Origin: Selenomonadales bacterium
Lineage (GTDB): Bacteria > Bacillota > Negativicutes > Sporomusales > UBA7701
Direction of reading: 5' to 3'
Length of the DNA: 64,000 nt
NCBI GenBank assembly: GCA_018434945.1
Contig: JAHDOI010000023.1
Span: 1 to 64,000 of the forward strand
Shown here: one piece after another, positions 8,944 through 16,970 of the stretch
How the letters are laid out: each line of letters starts with the position of its first letter
Position numbering within the stretch: the stretch's first letter is position 1
Made by a program: the position numbers and the translations under genes
Notes under the pieces: generated by a model
Told to the model about the DNA's origin: nothing
Databases searched by the model: none
The model's input: the letters and a program-made list of their open reading frames with translations, nothing else

Positions 8944-9227
8944 TAGTATCATCCTCTCTATTATAAAATATTATAAATTATTATAAATTGCAACGGGGTA
9001 GATCAAAATCATTTTGGACCGTACACAAAAAGAATCCCCGTCGAGGGAAGCCACTTAGCCCAAAGCATACAAACATGTCCATTCTTCGATAAATATATTC
9101 TTAATTCCTGTGAAAATTCCATAAACTACTATTTATATGAAAAATACTGTTCCAACCTACAAGTCATAATCGACCTAAATTTGTATATTGTCACTAGATT
9201 GTCACCATATTTACATAAAGCGTGATG
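8944..9227. other. AT-rich region without a gene
   Basis: No supported gene in about 280 bp. The part next to 8943 is AT-rich (TTATAAAATATTATAAATTATTATAAA, 8961-8987) and probably holds the promoter of the minus-strand toxin-antitoxin-like operon. The rest, up to the terminator, is unassigned and may be the worn end of an integrated element. Confidence 0.5.
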
Positions 9228-9271
9228 CTAAAAACACTAAAGGCTTCTGAGGCATATGCCTCAGAAGCCTT
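9228..9271 (-). terminator. Terminator downstream of the tRNA-Sec fragment
   Basis: A 14-bp perfect stem (AAGGCTTCTGAGGC/GCCTCAGAAGCCTT, 9240-9271) is followed on the minus strand by a T-rich stretch (AGTGTTTTTAGC). It is the natural terminator of the selenocysteine tRNA gene whose 3' half lies just upstream. Confidence 0.75.
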
Positions 9272-9281
9272 ATAATTTCTA

Positions 9282-9348
9282 TGGCGGGAGCGTGTAGGAA
9301 TCGAACCCACCAGCGACGGGTTAACGCCGCGTAGACGGTTTTGAAGAC
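9282..9348 (-). tRNA. selC: tRNA-Sec 3' half (partial selC)
   Basis: On the minus strand the sequence runs from GTCTTCAAAACC (anticodon TCA) through a long variable arm (GCGGCG/CGTCGC stem), a T-arm (GTGGG-TTCGATT-CCTAC) and an acceptor strand ACGCTCCC-G-CCA. This is the 3' half of a selenocysteine tRNA. The 5' half (expected acceptor strand GGGAGCGT and D-arm) is missing: sequence upstream of the anticodon loop does not pair and belongs to a palindromic repeat. The break next to the anticodon is typical of tRNA-targeting integrases. A complete selC must exist elsewhere if the UGA-containing formate dehydrogenase is made. Confidence 0.75.
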
Positions 9349-9370
9349 AGAATGCTCTGGGGTAGATAAG

Positions 9371-9644
9371 CCCGGCAGAGGGCAAGCGTGAGGCGACTTT
9401 GCGGAGGGCGGTTACGCGTCCGTGGGCGAAGTAGTCCGAGCGCCGCCACAGTGCGCAAGTTCTTAGCGCGTCAGCGCTTAGAACTGCGGCCTGCCCCTTG
9501 CGGGTGCGCCCGGCCATGGACGGCCGGGCGAGGAGTCTACTGACATGGACGTCAGTTGACGACGGTGTTCGCGGGCGCCGGCGCAAGCCCTACGGCGCGT
9601 TCCGCCCGGAGAATCGGAGCCGAACGATTGCCCTCCGCCGAGGG
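9371..9644. repeat. Modular palindromic repeat, copy A (long form)
   Basis: Outer arms CCCGGCAGAGGGCAAGCG (9371-9388) and CGATTGCCCTCCGCCGAGGG (9625-9644) are nearly complementary. The interior holds further hairpins, including TTCTTAGCGC/GCGCTTAGAA (9460-9483) and CGGCCTGCCCCTTGCGGG (9487-9504), the last identical in reverse orientation to 44957-44974 in copy F. It fills the 300-bp gap between the tRNA-Sec fragment and the next terminator; no gene is present. Confidence 0.6.
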
Positions 9645-9671
9645 AGTGGGCAGACCGGCCGAATAAGTAGT

Positions 9672-9705
9672 AAACCCCCGAAGCTCATTTAAGCTCCGGG
9701 GGTTT
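9672..9705. terminator. Terminator after the asparaginase-like gene
   Basis: AAACCCCCGaAGCT/AGCTcCGGGGGTTT forms a long stem with A/T runs on both sides, so it can work in both directions. It lies 7 bp beyond the stop codon of the minus-strand asparaginase-like gene. Confidence 0.75.
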
Positions 9706-9711
9706 GTGATT

Positions 9712-10707
9712 TTATGCATCCCATTCGACTTCGACCGAGCCGACGACCTGATGGTGGTCGTTACGGATTTCCGGCGGGAAGTGCCTCAGCAGGGCGGTTT
9801 GCTCTTCGGCGGTTATCCACTCGAGGCGGCTTAGGGCGTGGATGGCGAAGTGTTCGAGCGCCCGCCGGCCGCCGTCGATGACCTTGAACACGAGTCCTTG
9901 CCCGGTCGGGCAGCAGCCGATGCAGAAGGACGCTTCGGCTCCGAGTTTGGCAATCAACCGGCCGCCGGTCGTTTCCATGAGCACCGTTTCGAAGCGGCCG
10001 CGGCCGCCGACGCAGTCGGGGTTGCCGCGCATGGCGTCGCGGATGCGGACGGCGTCGGCCCGCCGGTCCTGCCAGTCTTCGTCGGTGGGGTCGCTCAGCC
10101 GGGCGTAGGCGAGGGCCATGTTGCAGAGGGGCAGGCAGAAGGTTGGGACGCCGCAGCCGTCGACGCCTTCGTCCATTTCGCGCTCCGCCAGGCCGGCCGA
10201 CCGGGCCACGGCGGAGCGCATCATCCGCTGGACAGGGTGGCCGGGGGCGGTATAGCCGGCGAGCGGCGCGCCGGTCAGAAGCGCAAGGCCGAGCATGGCG
10301 GAGTGTTTGCCCGAGCAGTCGTTGTGGAGGGCGGAATAGGGGCGGCCGTCCTTGAATAATTGGCGCGCGATGGTAGCGTCGAGCGGCTCGGATACGCCGC
10401 AGGCCAGGTCTTCGGGGTCCAGCCCCATTTTGCCCAGTATCGACCGCACCAGCCGGAGGTGGAATTCGTCCCCGCTGTGCGAGGATACCATGATCGCCAG
10501 TTCCCTTTCCGTGAGGTTGAATTTCTCCATTCCGCCGTGCGCGAGGAAGGGGAGTATCTGAAAAGGTTTGGCCCCGGAGCGCCAGAAGGTGCGGTAGCAG
10601 GGACGGCCTGTGGTGAAAACCGGACGGCCGGCCCGGTCGACGGCCACGGCTTCTATCTGGTGGCTGCTTTCGATGAAGCTGCCGCGCTTGAAATGTACCT
10701 TTGGCAT
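9712..10707 (-). CDS. Asparaginase II-family (ReAV-like) protein
   Basis: A 331-aa cytoplasmic protein of the asparaginase II (thermolabile, Rhizobium-type) family, a serine-hydrolase-like fold unrelated to the classical L-asparaginases. Family blocks are present: RSGAKPFQILP with the Ser-x-x-Lys, SSHSGDEFH, HNDCSGKHSAML and GCGVPTFCLPL. It would release ammonia from asparagine. The start at 10707 (MPKVHFKRG) is chosen because AAAGGA lies 8 nt upstream; an alternative ATG 30 nt earlier lacks one. It is a single gene. A periplasmic-type asparaginase of the other fold lies at 18.5 kb. Confidence 0.85.
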   Translation of the reverse strand: MPKVHFKRGSFIESSHQIEAVAVDRAGRPVFTTGRPCYRTFWRSGAKPFQILPFLAHGGMEKFNLTERELAIMVSSHSGDEFHLRLVRSILGKMGLDPEDLACGVSEPLDATIARQLFKDGRPYSALHNDCSGKHSAMLGLALLTGAPLAGYTAPGHPVQRMMRSAVARSAGLAEREMDEGVDGCGVPTFCLPLCNMALAYARLSDPTDEDWQDRRADAVRIRDAMRGNPDCVGGRGRFETVLMETTGGRLIAKLGAEASFCIGCCPTGQGLVFKVIDGGRRALEHFAIHALSRLEWITAEEQTALLRHFPPEIRNDHHQVVGSVEVEWDA

Positions 10708-10904
10708 AAGTTCAGTCCTTTCGCCGAGTTTGGTCACAGGGATATTGTACCATTACGCGGGCCGTACTTCCACACGCAATCGGCTGCGCGGGGTCGTGGC
10801 GGCGGGAGCGTGCGGCTGGGAGCAGGGACTAAAGCAAGTTAAAAATTACACAAAAAGGAATCGCAATCGCGTATATTTAATTACTAATTCAAAGGGGGTG
10901 CAAT

Positions 10905-11819
10905 ATGAAAATCGTCATTGTCGGCGCCGGTGCCATGGGATGTCTGTACGGGAGTTATCTGTCCCGGGGCTGGGAAAATGTCTGTCTCCTCGATTCTTGG
11001 CAGGATCATGTCGTCAAGATCAATACCGCCGGTCTCTCCCTTGTTGCCGCGGGCGAGGAATTCGTATCCAATCCGCGGGCCGCAACCAATGCCAGCGAAG
11101 TTCCCCCGGCTGACCTGATCATAATATGCGTCAAGTCCCATCAGACCACCGAGGCCGCCATCCAGGCCGAACTGTTCGTCAAGCCGGATACCACCATCCT
11201 TACTCTGCAAAACGGGCTTGGCAACACGGAGATCCTCGCCGACCACTTCGGTGCCGACCGGATACTGGTGGGCACAACCCTTATGGGCGCCGTCGTTCTG
11301 GAACCCGGCCTTGTTTTCCGCAGCGGCGTGAGGGAAACCCATATCGCTTCCTGGACGAACGCCAGTGACCCGCGAATAGCCGGGATCGCCAAGATATTCG
11401 CCAAATGCGGCCTGCCGGTGATCATCGAGAAGAACTGCGCCTCGCTGCTATGGAGCAAGCTTTCCATCCATGCCGGTCTCAACGCGATTACCGCCCTGAC
11501 CCGCACGTCCAACAGACTCTTTTTGAAGCAGCCTGAGGCGATACGCCTGTCCAGGCTTGTCGTCGCCGAGGTCGCCGCCGTGGCCACCGCCGCCGACATA
11601 CCGCTCCTCTATCCCAACTGCGCCCAGGCGATGCTGGCGTACGCCGAAGCCATGAAAGATTATCAGTCGCCGATGCTTCAGGATGTGCTGCACCGGCGGA
11701 AGACGGAAATCGACGCCATTAACGGCGCGGTCGTGGCCGAGGGAAAACGCCAGGGTGTTCCCACCCCGGTCAACGAAGCCCTGACCCTGGCGATGAAAAC
11801 CGTCGAAGCGGTGTACTAG
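10905..11819 (+). CDS. Ketopantoate reductase family protein (PanE/ApbA)
   Basis: A 304-aa NADPH-dependent 2-dehydropantoate 2-reductase-type protein. The N-terminal Rossmann motif is GAGAMGCLYGSYL (residues 7-19); LQNGLGN (residues 100-106) matches the substrate loop; the C-terminal helical domain keeps KLSIHAGLNAITALT with the catalytic Lys and Asn. AAAGGGGGTG precedes the ATG. It stands alone between two unrelated genes, with no panB or panC nearby, so it may reduce another 2-oxoacid; paralogs are common in anaerobic Firmicutes. Confidence 0.8.
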   Translation: MKIVIVGAGAMGCLYGSYLSRGWENVCLLDSWQDHVVKINTAGLSLVAAGEEFVSNPRAATNASEVPPADLIIICVKSHQTTEAAIQAELFVKPDTTILTLQNGLGNTEILADHFGADRILVGTTLMGAVVLEPGLVFRSGVRETHIASWTNASDPRIAGIAKIFAKCGLPVIIEKNCASLLWSKLSIHAGLNAITALTRTSNRLFLKQPEAIRLSRLVVAEVAAVATAADIPLLYPNCAQAMLAYAEAMKDYQSPMLQDVLHRRKTEIDAINGAVVAEGKRQGVPTPVNEALTLAMKTVEAVY

Positions 11820-11880
11820 CCAAGTCCGCCGCAGCGTGGGACGCACCCGCGCCGCCGACAAAAGCCGGCCGTAACAAGCC

Positions 11881-11918
11881 ACCCCCGCGGCATTTTCGCC
11901 CGGGGGTTTCGCTTTTGC
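11881..11918 (+). terminator. Terminator after the PanE-like gene
   Basis: ACCCCCG...CGGGGGT stem with a GCGGCATTTTCGCC middle followed by TTTCGCTTTT, 60 bp after the stop codon. Confidence 0.65.
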
Positions 11919-12033
11919 CGGGAGGTTGTTTTGCTGGCGAGGGTAATCAGGCGGGACAAAGGGAATATGGCGTGGTGTATGGAATTTATGATATGGCTTT
12001 TTTTACAGCTGAAAATATATTTAGGATGGGATA

Positions 12034-12840
12034 ATGATGTTTACCGGGTTCCGGCTCTATTTATCGGCGGTGTTGCTCGTTGCCGCAATCTGCCTCAGCC
12101 TGTTTCCCGGGAAAGCCCTGGCCGGCGATGCTTTTTCCGAGAAGGTCGCGGCATTGAGGGCGGAATTGAGCGGGTATCGAGATTCGCTGCCGGCGAAGGA
12201 GAGACACGACGCCGGGAAAAGGATAAATGCGGCTTTGCTCGAGGTGCTGTGGGAAGCGGAAAGCCTGGAGGCGAACCCGGGAGACATCCTCGGCGACGAC
12301 GGGCGGTTCGGGCTGAGTTTCGGCAATTGGGCCGGCGCGGGCGAGCGGCAATACCGGCTGGTTATATTGCGTCCGAATGAAATGGACGCGGGAGCGACGA
12401 CGAGCGTGTTTTCCCAGGCGCGGAGGGGCGGCAGGGCGATCTCGGCGGAAAAGGTGCATACGCTGAGCCAGGGGGCCGTCACGGGGGATATCGCATTTTC
12501 CGAGATAGTCGGTTCCGGGAGCGGTCTATTGCTGGTGATCGCCGAAAAGCTTTGCGGACCTGAGGGTAAGTATGTGAGCGTATATACCCGGAAGCTCGAA
12601 AAAGGGAAATGGCGGGAGGAGCTTAATCCGCCGAAGCTTAAAGGCAGGGGGCAGTGGACGGCCCGGACCGGCGACAGGAGCTTCAGCATCAGCCACGCTG
12701 CGCTGGGCCGGCAATCGGAGAATGATCTGGAGGTCAGGGCCGGCCGCGGGGGGATCGAGATACTGGCGGTGGACAAAGCGGACATGCCGTTTGACAATAC
12801 GTGGATTGGCCTGGCGGAAGGCGCGTGGGTGATAAAATAG
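12034..12840 (+). CDS. Hypothetical exported protein
   Basis: A 268-aa protein with a clear signal peptide (LSAVLLVAAICLSLFPG, cleavage near ALAGDAF). The mature part is soluble, with a helical N-terminal stretch (about residues 30-75) and a beta-rich remainder. AGGATGGG precedes the ATG-ATG start. No known domain is recognised. It is monocistronic; the following bacteriohemerythrin has its own ribosome site 107 bp later. Confidence 0.65.
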   Translation: MMFTGFRLYLSAVLLVAAICLSLFPGKALAGDAFSEKVAALRAELSGYRDSLPAKERHDAGKRINAALLEVLWEAESLEANPGDILGDDGRFGLSFGNWAGAGERQYRLVILRPNEMDAGATTSVFSQARRGGRAISAEKVHTLSQGAVTGDIAFSEIVGSGSGLLLVIAEKLCGPEGKYVSVYTRKLEKGKWREELNPPKLKGRGQWTARTGDRSFSISHAALGRQSENDLEVRAGRGGIEILAVDKADMPFDNTWIGLAEGAWVIK

Positions 12841-12946
12841 GAAAAGCTCCCGGGCGATCCGGAAGCTTGGGAAAGGATTAAACAATCAAAGGCCGAATCA
12901 ATTTATATGTAGCTGTTATCTCATAAAACAGAAGGGAGACCATAAT

Positions 12947-13339
12947 ATGATTCAATGGTCGGAAGAATATCGCCTTGGGTTAAAAGACATCGATGAGCAG
13001 CACAGGAATTTGTTCGCCGTCGCCAATAAAGCGTATGATCTCCTGAAAAATGAGCTCCGGACGGATAAGTATGATCAAATTATGGAGATATTGGACGAGC
13101 TGAGGGATTATACCGTTACGCACTTTAGCCAGGAAGAACAATACATGGCCAGTATAGGTTATCCGAAACTGTTGTCCCATAAGGTTCAGCATAGCGATTT
13201 CATTGAAAAGATCAGCAATGTCGATCTGAATTCGGTCGACGCCAATCAAGAGGAGTATTTGTCCGAGTTGTTGGAGTTCTTTGCCGACTGGCTCGTGAAC
13301 CATATTTTGAAAACCGACCGCATGTATACCGGCGGTTAG
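12947..13339 (+). CDS. Bacteriohemerythrin
   Basis: A 130-aa single-domain hemerythrin, a non-heme di-iron protein that binds or senses oxygen. The ligand pattern is complete: DEQHRNLF (His 20), THFSQEEQYM (His and Glu), HKVQHSDFI (two His) and NHILKTDR (His and Asp). AGAAGGGAG precedes the ATG. In anaerobes such proteins are thought to scavenge or deliver O2. A terminator follows at 13400. Confidence 0.9.
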   Translation: MIQWSEEYRLGLKDIDEQHRNLFAVANKAYDLLKNELRTDKYDQIMEILDELRDYTVTHFSQEEQYMASIGYPKLLSHKVQHSDFIEKISNVDLNSVDANQEEYLSELLEFFADWLVNHILKTDRMYTGG

Positions 13340-13399
13340 GGGCAAGTTGGCCGCAACGCAGGGCGCACCCGAACCGCCGGCATAGCCGGCCGGAAAATT

Positions 13400-13433
13400 A
13401 ACCCCGAAGCGATTTTCGCTCCGGGGTTTTTTG
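13400..13433. terminator. Bidirectional terminator
   Basis: AACCCCG...CGGGGTTTTTTG with an inner GAAGCGATTTTCGCTC stem. It separates the hemerythrin from the convergent rarD gene. Confidence 0.75.
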
Positions 13434-13444
13434 CTTTTGCCGGG

Positions 13445-14377
13445 CTATTTCGCGGTTTCCCGGGCCGCGGTCAGTTCGCGCCGGGCCGGGGCTTTGGACG
13501 GGGCGAGGGAGAAGACGGCCAGCGCCGCCCAGATGCAGGCGAAGGAGAGGAGGTGGCTGGCGGAGAAGGGCTCGTGGTAGATGAAGACGCCGACGAGGAG
13601 GGCGAGGGTGGGGGAGAGGTACTGGATGAAGCCGAGGACGGTCAGGGGGATGCGGTTGGCGGCGTTGGCGAACAGCAGCAGCGGGATGGCGGTGGTTATC
13701 CCGGTGCCGAGGAGGAGGAGGGCGGTGACGGGCTGGTCGGGGCTCAGGACGCCGCGGCCGAGGTTTTGCATCCAGGCGAGGTAGGCGAGGGAGACGGGCG
13801 TGAGGAGGAGGGTTTCGAGGGTGAGGCCGGTGATGGCGCCGATGCCGAGCATTTTTTTGCAGAGGCCGTAGAGGCCGAAGCTGACGGCCAGGGAGAGGGA
13901 TACCCACGGCAGGCCGCCGACGTTGACGGCCTGGTTGAGGACGCCGAGGGCGGCGAGGGCTACGGCGACCGTCTGGCGGACGGTGAGGCGCTCTTTGAGG
14001 ACGACGATACCGAGGAGGACGCTGACGAGGGGGTTTATGTAGTAGCCGAGGCTGGTTTCGAGGATGCGGCTGTCGTTGACCGCCCAGATGTAGACCAGCC
14101 AGTTTATCGTGATGAGGACGGTGGCGGCGAGCACGCCGGCGACTTTTTTCCGGTCGGCAAAAATCGCGGCGGCTTCCCGGCGGGCGGCGGCGAGCTTGCC
14201 GGTGAAGGCGAGCAGGCCGACGAGGAAGACGAAGGACCAGACGATGCGGTGGGCGAGGATATCAAGGGCGGGGATGTGGTCGAGGAATTTCCAGTAGATG
14301 GGCAGGAAGCCCCACAGGATATAGCAGCCGACCGCTGAGGCGAAGCCGGTGTCGATTTTCGGGGTGTTGTTCGGCAT
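13445..14377 (-). CDS. rarD: RarD-type EamA-family transporter
   Basis: A 310-aa membrane protein with about ten transmembrane helices in two EamA repeats. The N-terminus (GCYILWGFLPIYWKFL, HRIVWSFVFL) and the middle (NWLVYIWAVND, TSLGYYINPLVSVLLG) are characteristic of RarD, a drug/metabolite-transporter family member; E. coli RarD has been linked to chloramphenicol sensitivity but the physiological substrate is unknown. Single gene, convergent with the hemerythrin. Confidence 0.9.
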   Translation of the reverse strand: MPNNTPKIDTGFASAVGCYILWGFLPIYWKFLDHIPALDILAHRIVWSFVFLVGLLAFTGKLAAARREAAAIFADRKKVAGVLAATVLITINWLVYIWAVNDSRILETSLGYYINPLVSVLLGIVVLKERLTVRQTVAVALAALGVLNQAVNVGGLPWVSLSLAVSFGLYGLCKKMLGIGAITGLTLETLLLTPVSLAYLAWMQNLGRGVLSPDQPVTALLLLGTGITTAIPLLLFANAANRIPLTVLGFIQYLSPTLALLVGVFIYHEPFSASHLLSFACIWAALAVFSLAPSKAPARRELTAARETAK

Positions 14378-14517
14378 GGGAGTTACCTCGGTGTGGTATT
14401 ATTGGGATTTGGCCCGGGACATATTATTTATTTTACTACGGATCCGGCTGTTTTGCAGCAATAATCGCAGGTGGCCGCGCTTTGCCGCCGCTGCCGCAAA
14501 TCCCAGCATTTACCGTG

Positions 14518-14546
14518 TTGACATTGCCTGTCCGTCCAGCTATAAT
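14518..14546 (+). promoter_or_regulatory. Consensus promoter of tRNA-Arg
   Basis: TTGACA (14518-14523) and TATAAT (14541-14546) separated by 17 bp, a perfect housekeeping sigma-70/SigA promoter, 35 bp upstream of the tRNA. Confidence 0.9.
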
Positions 14547-14581
14547 ATACGAGTGGACAGCGATGAGCCGTCCGGCGATAT

Positions 14582-14658
14582 GACTCCGTAGCTCAGCTGG
14601 ATAGAGCGTTTGACTACGAATCAAAAGGTCGCAGGTTCGAATCCTGCCGGGGTCGCCA
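14582..14658 (+). tRNA. tRNA-Arg (anticodon ACG)
   Basis: A full cloverleaf with 3' CCA encoded. The anticodon stem TTTGA/TCAAA closes the loop CTACGAA, giving anticodon ACG (read as ICG). The T-arm is GCAGG-TTCGAAT-CCTGC and the acceptor GACTCCG pairs with CGGGGTC. Confidence 0.95.
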
Positions 14659-14666
14659 TCTTAAAG

Positions 14667-14699
14667 AAAACCGCAAGGGTCGATAGCCCTTGCGGTTTT
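14667..14699 (+). terminator. Terminator after tRNA-Arg
   Basis: AAAACCGCAAGGG/CCCTTGCGGTTTT, a 13-bp stem ending in TTTT, directly after the tRNA. Confidence 0.85.
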
Positions 14700-14734
14700 G
14701 CTGTGCTGCGATAAGGCGGCGGTGCGGGGACGTG

Positions 14735-14872
14735 TCAGCGGCCGCGCTGGGGAGCGCCGAGCATGTCCAGGTATGCGCCGAGGGATATCAGTATTACCAG
14801 GACCAGTATCGTGGCTGTCAGGGAATAGAACATAAGGTTGTTCTGATCGAGCAGGGCGAGCGCTTTTTGCAT
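14735..14872 (-). CDS. 45-residue single-pass membrane protein
   Basis: The short frame begins MQKALALLDQNNLMFY, continues with one hydrophobic segment (SLTATILVLVILISLGAYL) and ends GAPQRGR. The ATG has GGAGGG at the right distance, so it is probably translated. One transmembrane helix, N-terminus short and polar. It is too short for most gene finders. Function unknown. Confidence 0.6.
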   Translation of the reverse strand: MQKALALLDQNNLMFYSLTATILVLVILISLGAYLDMLGAPQRGR

Positions 14873-15091
14873 GGTATCCCTCCTTCACAGTTGTTATTTT
14901 AGCAGCGAATTGTTACAAAATTGTTACAAGGGTGCCGCTTCCGGGAAAAAATGCGCTGCCGGCTTGCGGCGGCGCAAACCCTGCGGTAAGGGCGCCCTGT
15001 CAGGTTGCAGGATTTTGGTTGAGCATGATGGAAAAAGTGCAAGATATGGTACCAGAAGGCACAGCTTATACTTCAATCCGGAGGCATGTTT

Positions 15092-15847
15092 ATGAAGAAA
15101 TGGGTTTGCAATGTTTGCGGCTATGTGCATGAAGGGGAGCGTCCGCCTGACGTATGCCCGGTCTGCGGTGTGGGGCCGGAGGAATTCAGCCTGCAGGACG
15201 ACGCGGCGCAGGCGGCCGCGCCGCCGAAACGCTGGAAGTGCACGGTGTGCGACTATGTCCATACCGGGGATGAGCCGCCGGAGGTGTGTCCCGTTTGCGG
15301 CGTGGGCAAGGAGATGTTTATCCTGTTGGCCGCTGAAATCGCCGAACTTACCGCGGAAGCAATTCTCGCGGCTGACGAGGCGACGACCAACGCCGCCCTG
15401 GACGCCGTGTCGTACGGGCTATATGTCGTTTCCGCGGCGAAGGACGGAAAAGTGAACGGCCAGACGGCGAACGCCGTTTTTCAGATCACCGCCAAGCCGC
15501 CGCAGATCGCGCTGTGTCTTAATAAGCTCAATCTGACGACCGAGTTTGTTCTGGCGAGCGGCAAGGTGGCGGTGTCGATTCTTGCCCAGGACCAGTGCGA
15601 TATGGTAAAAACGTTCGGCTACCAGTCCGGCCGCACCGCCGATAAGTTCGCGGCGGTCGAGTATGTGGCCGGCAGGAACGGCTGCCCGATATTGAAGAAC
15701 TGCCTGGGTTATCTGGAGGCGGAGATCCTGCCTGACAAAACGACCGATGTCGGTACCCATATCTTATTTGTCGCGAAGGTGACTTCCGGGAAGCTGGCAA
15801 GCAGAAGCGACGCTCTCACCTATGCCTTTTACCGCAAGGCGAAGTAG
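15092..15847 (+). CDS. Tandem-rubredoxin flavin reductase fusion
   Basis: A 251-aa electron-transfer protein. Residues 1-37 and 45-82 are two rubredoxin-like iron sites, each with CxxCGYVH or CxxCDYVH followed by CPVCGVG. Residues about 95-251 form an FMN-binding flavin reductase (NAVFQITAKPPQIALCLNK, SILAQDQCDMVKTFGYQSG). High-molecular-weight rubredoxins such as Moorella Hrb have a flavin reductase fused to one rubredoxin; here two are at the N-terminus. Likely role: passing electrons from NAD(P)H to flavodiiron proteins in oxygen or NO detoxification. GGAGG fits the ATG at 15092 and is too close to the ATG at 15086. Confidence 0.8.
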   Translation: MKKWVCNVCGYVHEGERPPDVCPVCGVGPEEFSLQDDAAQAAAPPKRWKCTVCDYVHTGDEPPEVCPVCGVGKEMFILLAAEIAELTAEAILAADEATTNAALDAVSYGLYVVSAAKDGKVNGQTANAVFQITAKPPQIALCLNKLNLTTEFVLASGKVAVSILAQDQCDMVKTFGYQSGRTADKFAAVEYVAGRNGCPILKNCLGYLEAEILPDKTTDVGTHILFVAKVTSGKLASRSDALTYAFYRKAK

Positions 15848-15892
15848 GGGCGGCGGGCGGAGCGGGCGAATTTTACCGGCGGGGGAGTGACT

Positions 15893-16285
15893 ATGCGCGT
15901 TCTGGTGCTAGATGATTCGGATGTGATGCGGAAAATCCTTATAAAGCATCTGCTGTCCCTGGGCCTGCAGGAGAGTGAAATCTTTGAGGCCCATAACGGC
16001 GCGGAAGCCTTGCGTAAGCTTAACTCGTATACCTTTGACCTCCTCATACTGGACATTGTCATGGAAGGGGTCGACGGCATCGCCGTTTTCAAGCAAGCCC
16101 GACAGATCCAGCCTAACGCGAGGATCGTGATGTGCAGCAGTTTCAGTGAGGCCAATACTGTTATCGATTTGGTCAACATGGGTATCGATGATTTTATTTT
16201 GAAGCCGTTTTCCCAGGAAAGGGTCGTGGAAACGCTTTCCCGCAATATAGCGGCGGCAGGTGCGGGACAAAAGCGCAAGAAGTAA
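15893..16285 (+). CDS. CheY-like single-domain response regulator
   Basis: A 130-aa receiver domain with no output domain. The phospho-acceptor pocket is visible: LDDSD (acidic pair), LLILDIVMEG (Asp acceptor), MCSSFSE (Ser/Thr position) and LKPFSQ (Lys). GGGGGAG precedes the ATG at 15893. No histidine kinase is adjacent, so it is an orphan that probably works with a distant kinase or the chemotaxis system. Confidence 0.85.
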   Translation: MRVLVLDDSDVMRKILIKHLLSLGLQESEIFEAHNGAEALRKLNSYTFDLLILDIVMEGVDGIAVFKQARQIQPNARIVMCSSFSEANTVIDLVNMGIDDFILKPFSQERVVETLSRNIAAAGAGQKRKK

Positions 16286-16328
16286 GCCTGAAATGTTTTT
16301 GGGGGTGCCGCCCGGGAGCGGGGAGAGA

Positions 16329-16835
16329 ATGGTTTTTTTCGGCCATGTGGGCCTTACGGCGGCGGCCGCTAGGTTAATCGAGAACAGGACGGCGGCGCGG
16401 ATCGATTACCGGGTGGTCGTTTTCGGGTCGATGTTTCCGGATGTGATCGACAAGCCGCTGTTCATGCTTTTTTCCGGTGTGCCGAGCGGCCGCTTTTTCA
16501 CGCATACGCTGTTGGTGGCGCTGGCGCTGCTGGGCGTCGGTGTTTACAGGTATGTGCGGGGCGGAGGGACGGGGGCGCTGGCGTTCGGCGGCGCGGTATT
16601 GGCCCACGACCTGCTTGACTCGATGTGGGTTTATCCGCGGTCGTTCTTCTGGCCGCTGCTGGGCTGGGGGTTCGAGCCTGACGGGTCTGCCGACTGGCTG
16701 ACCGGGGTGGCCGGCATTTTTTTGACAAATCCGGCCGTGTACGTTCCCGAGGCGGCCGGCGCCTGCATCGTGCTGTATATGGGACTGCGCGTGCGGAGCG
16801 GCGGGGCGTTTTTTCGGACAGGGAGGTATCATTAG
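16329..16835 (+). CDS. Membrane-bound hydrolase-like protein (YdjM/DUF457 type)
   Basis: A 168-aa membrane protein whose N-terminus (FFGHVGLTAAAARLI) and FGSMFPDVIDKPL resemble the YdjM/DUF457 family of predicted metal-dependent inner-membrane hydrolases: conserved His near the start, an Asp-Pro pair and later RFFTHTLLV and LAHDLLDSMW with His and Asp residues. About four transmembrane helices. The ATG at 16329 follows GGGAGAG; the longer frame overlaps the CheY-like gene. Substrate unknown. Confidence 0.6.
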   Translation: MVFFGHVGLTAAAARLIENRTAARIDYRVVVFGSMFPDVIDKPLFMLFSGVPSGRFFTHTLLVALALLGVGVYRYVRGGGTGALAFGGAVLAHDLLDSMWVYPRSFFWPLLGWGFEPDGSADWLTGVAGIFLTNPAVYVPEAAGACIVLYMGLRVRSGGAFFRTGRYH

Positions 16836-16900
16836 CGGGCAGGCCGGGAGGCCTGCTTTTTTATGCCCGCGTACGGGTAATTTTCCATTAATTACCCCTC

Positions 16901-16951
16901 TTTACACGCATACTTGTCCGCCTTTATACTAAAAATACGAACACATGTTTG
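16901..16951 (+). promoter_or_regulatory. dinB promoter with SOS box
   Basis: TTTACA (16901-16906) and TATACT (16925-16930) are spaced by 18 bp. Directly downstream, 16938-16951, is CGAACACATGTTTG, a near-perfect Gram-positive LexA operator (CGAAC-N4-GTTYG). LexA bound here would block transcription until DNA damage. Confidence 0.85.
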
Positions 16952-16970
16952 GTTTAAGGCGGTGGGGTTT

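Noticed and set aside
9282..9380. Complete tRNA-Sec
   Set aside because: The 5' acceptor and D-arm cannot be found; sequence above the anticodon loop does not pair with the 3' part.
9194..9586. 130-aa minus-strand frame over the tRNA-Sec fragment and repeat A
   Set aside because: It overlaps an RNA gene, its terminator and a repeat and has no ribosome site or known domain.
14940..15085. Riboswitch upstream of the rubredoxin-flavoprotein
   Set aside because: Several GC-rich hairpins are possible but the c-di-GMP, FMN and fluoride signatures I know do not match.
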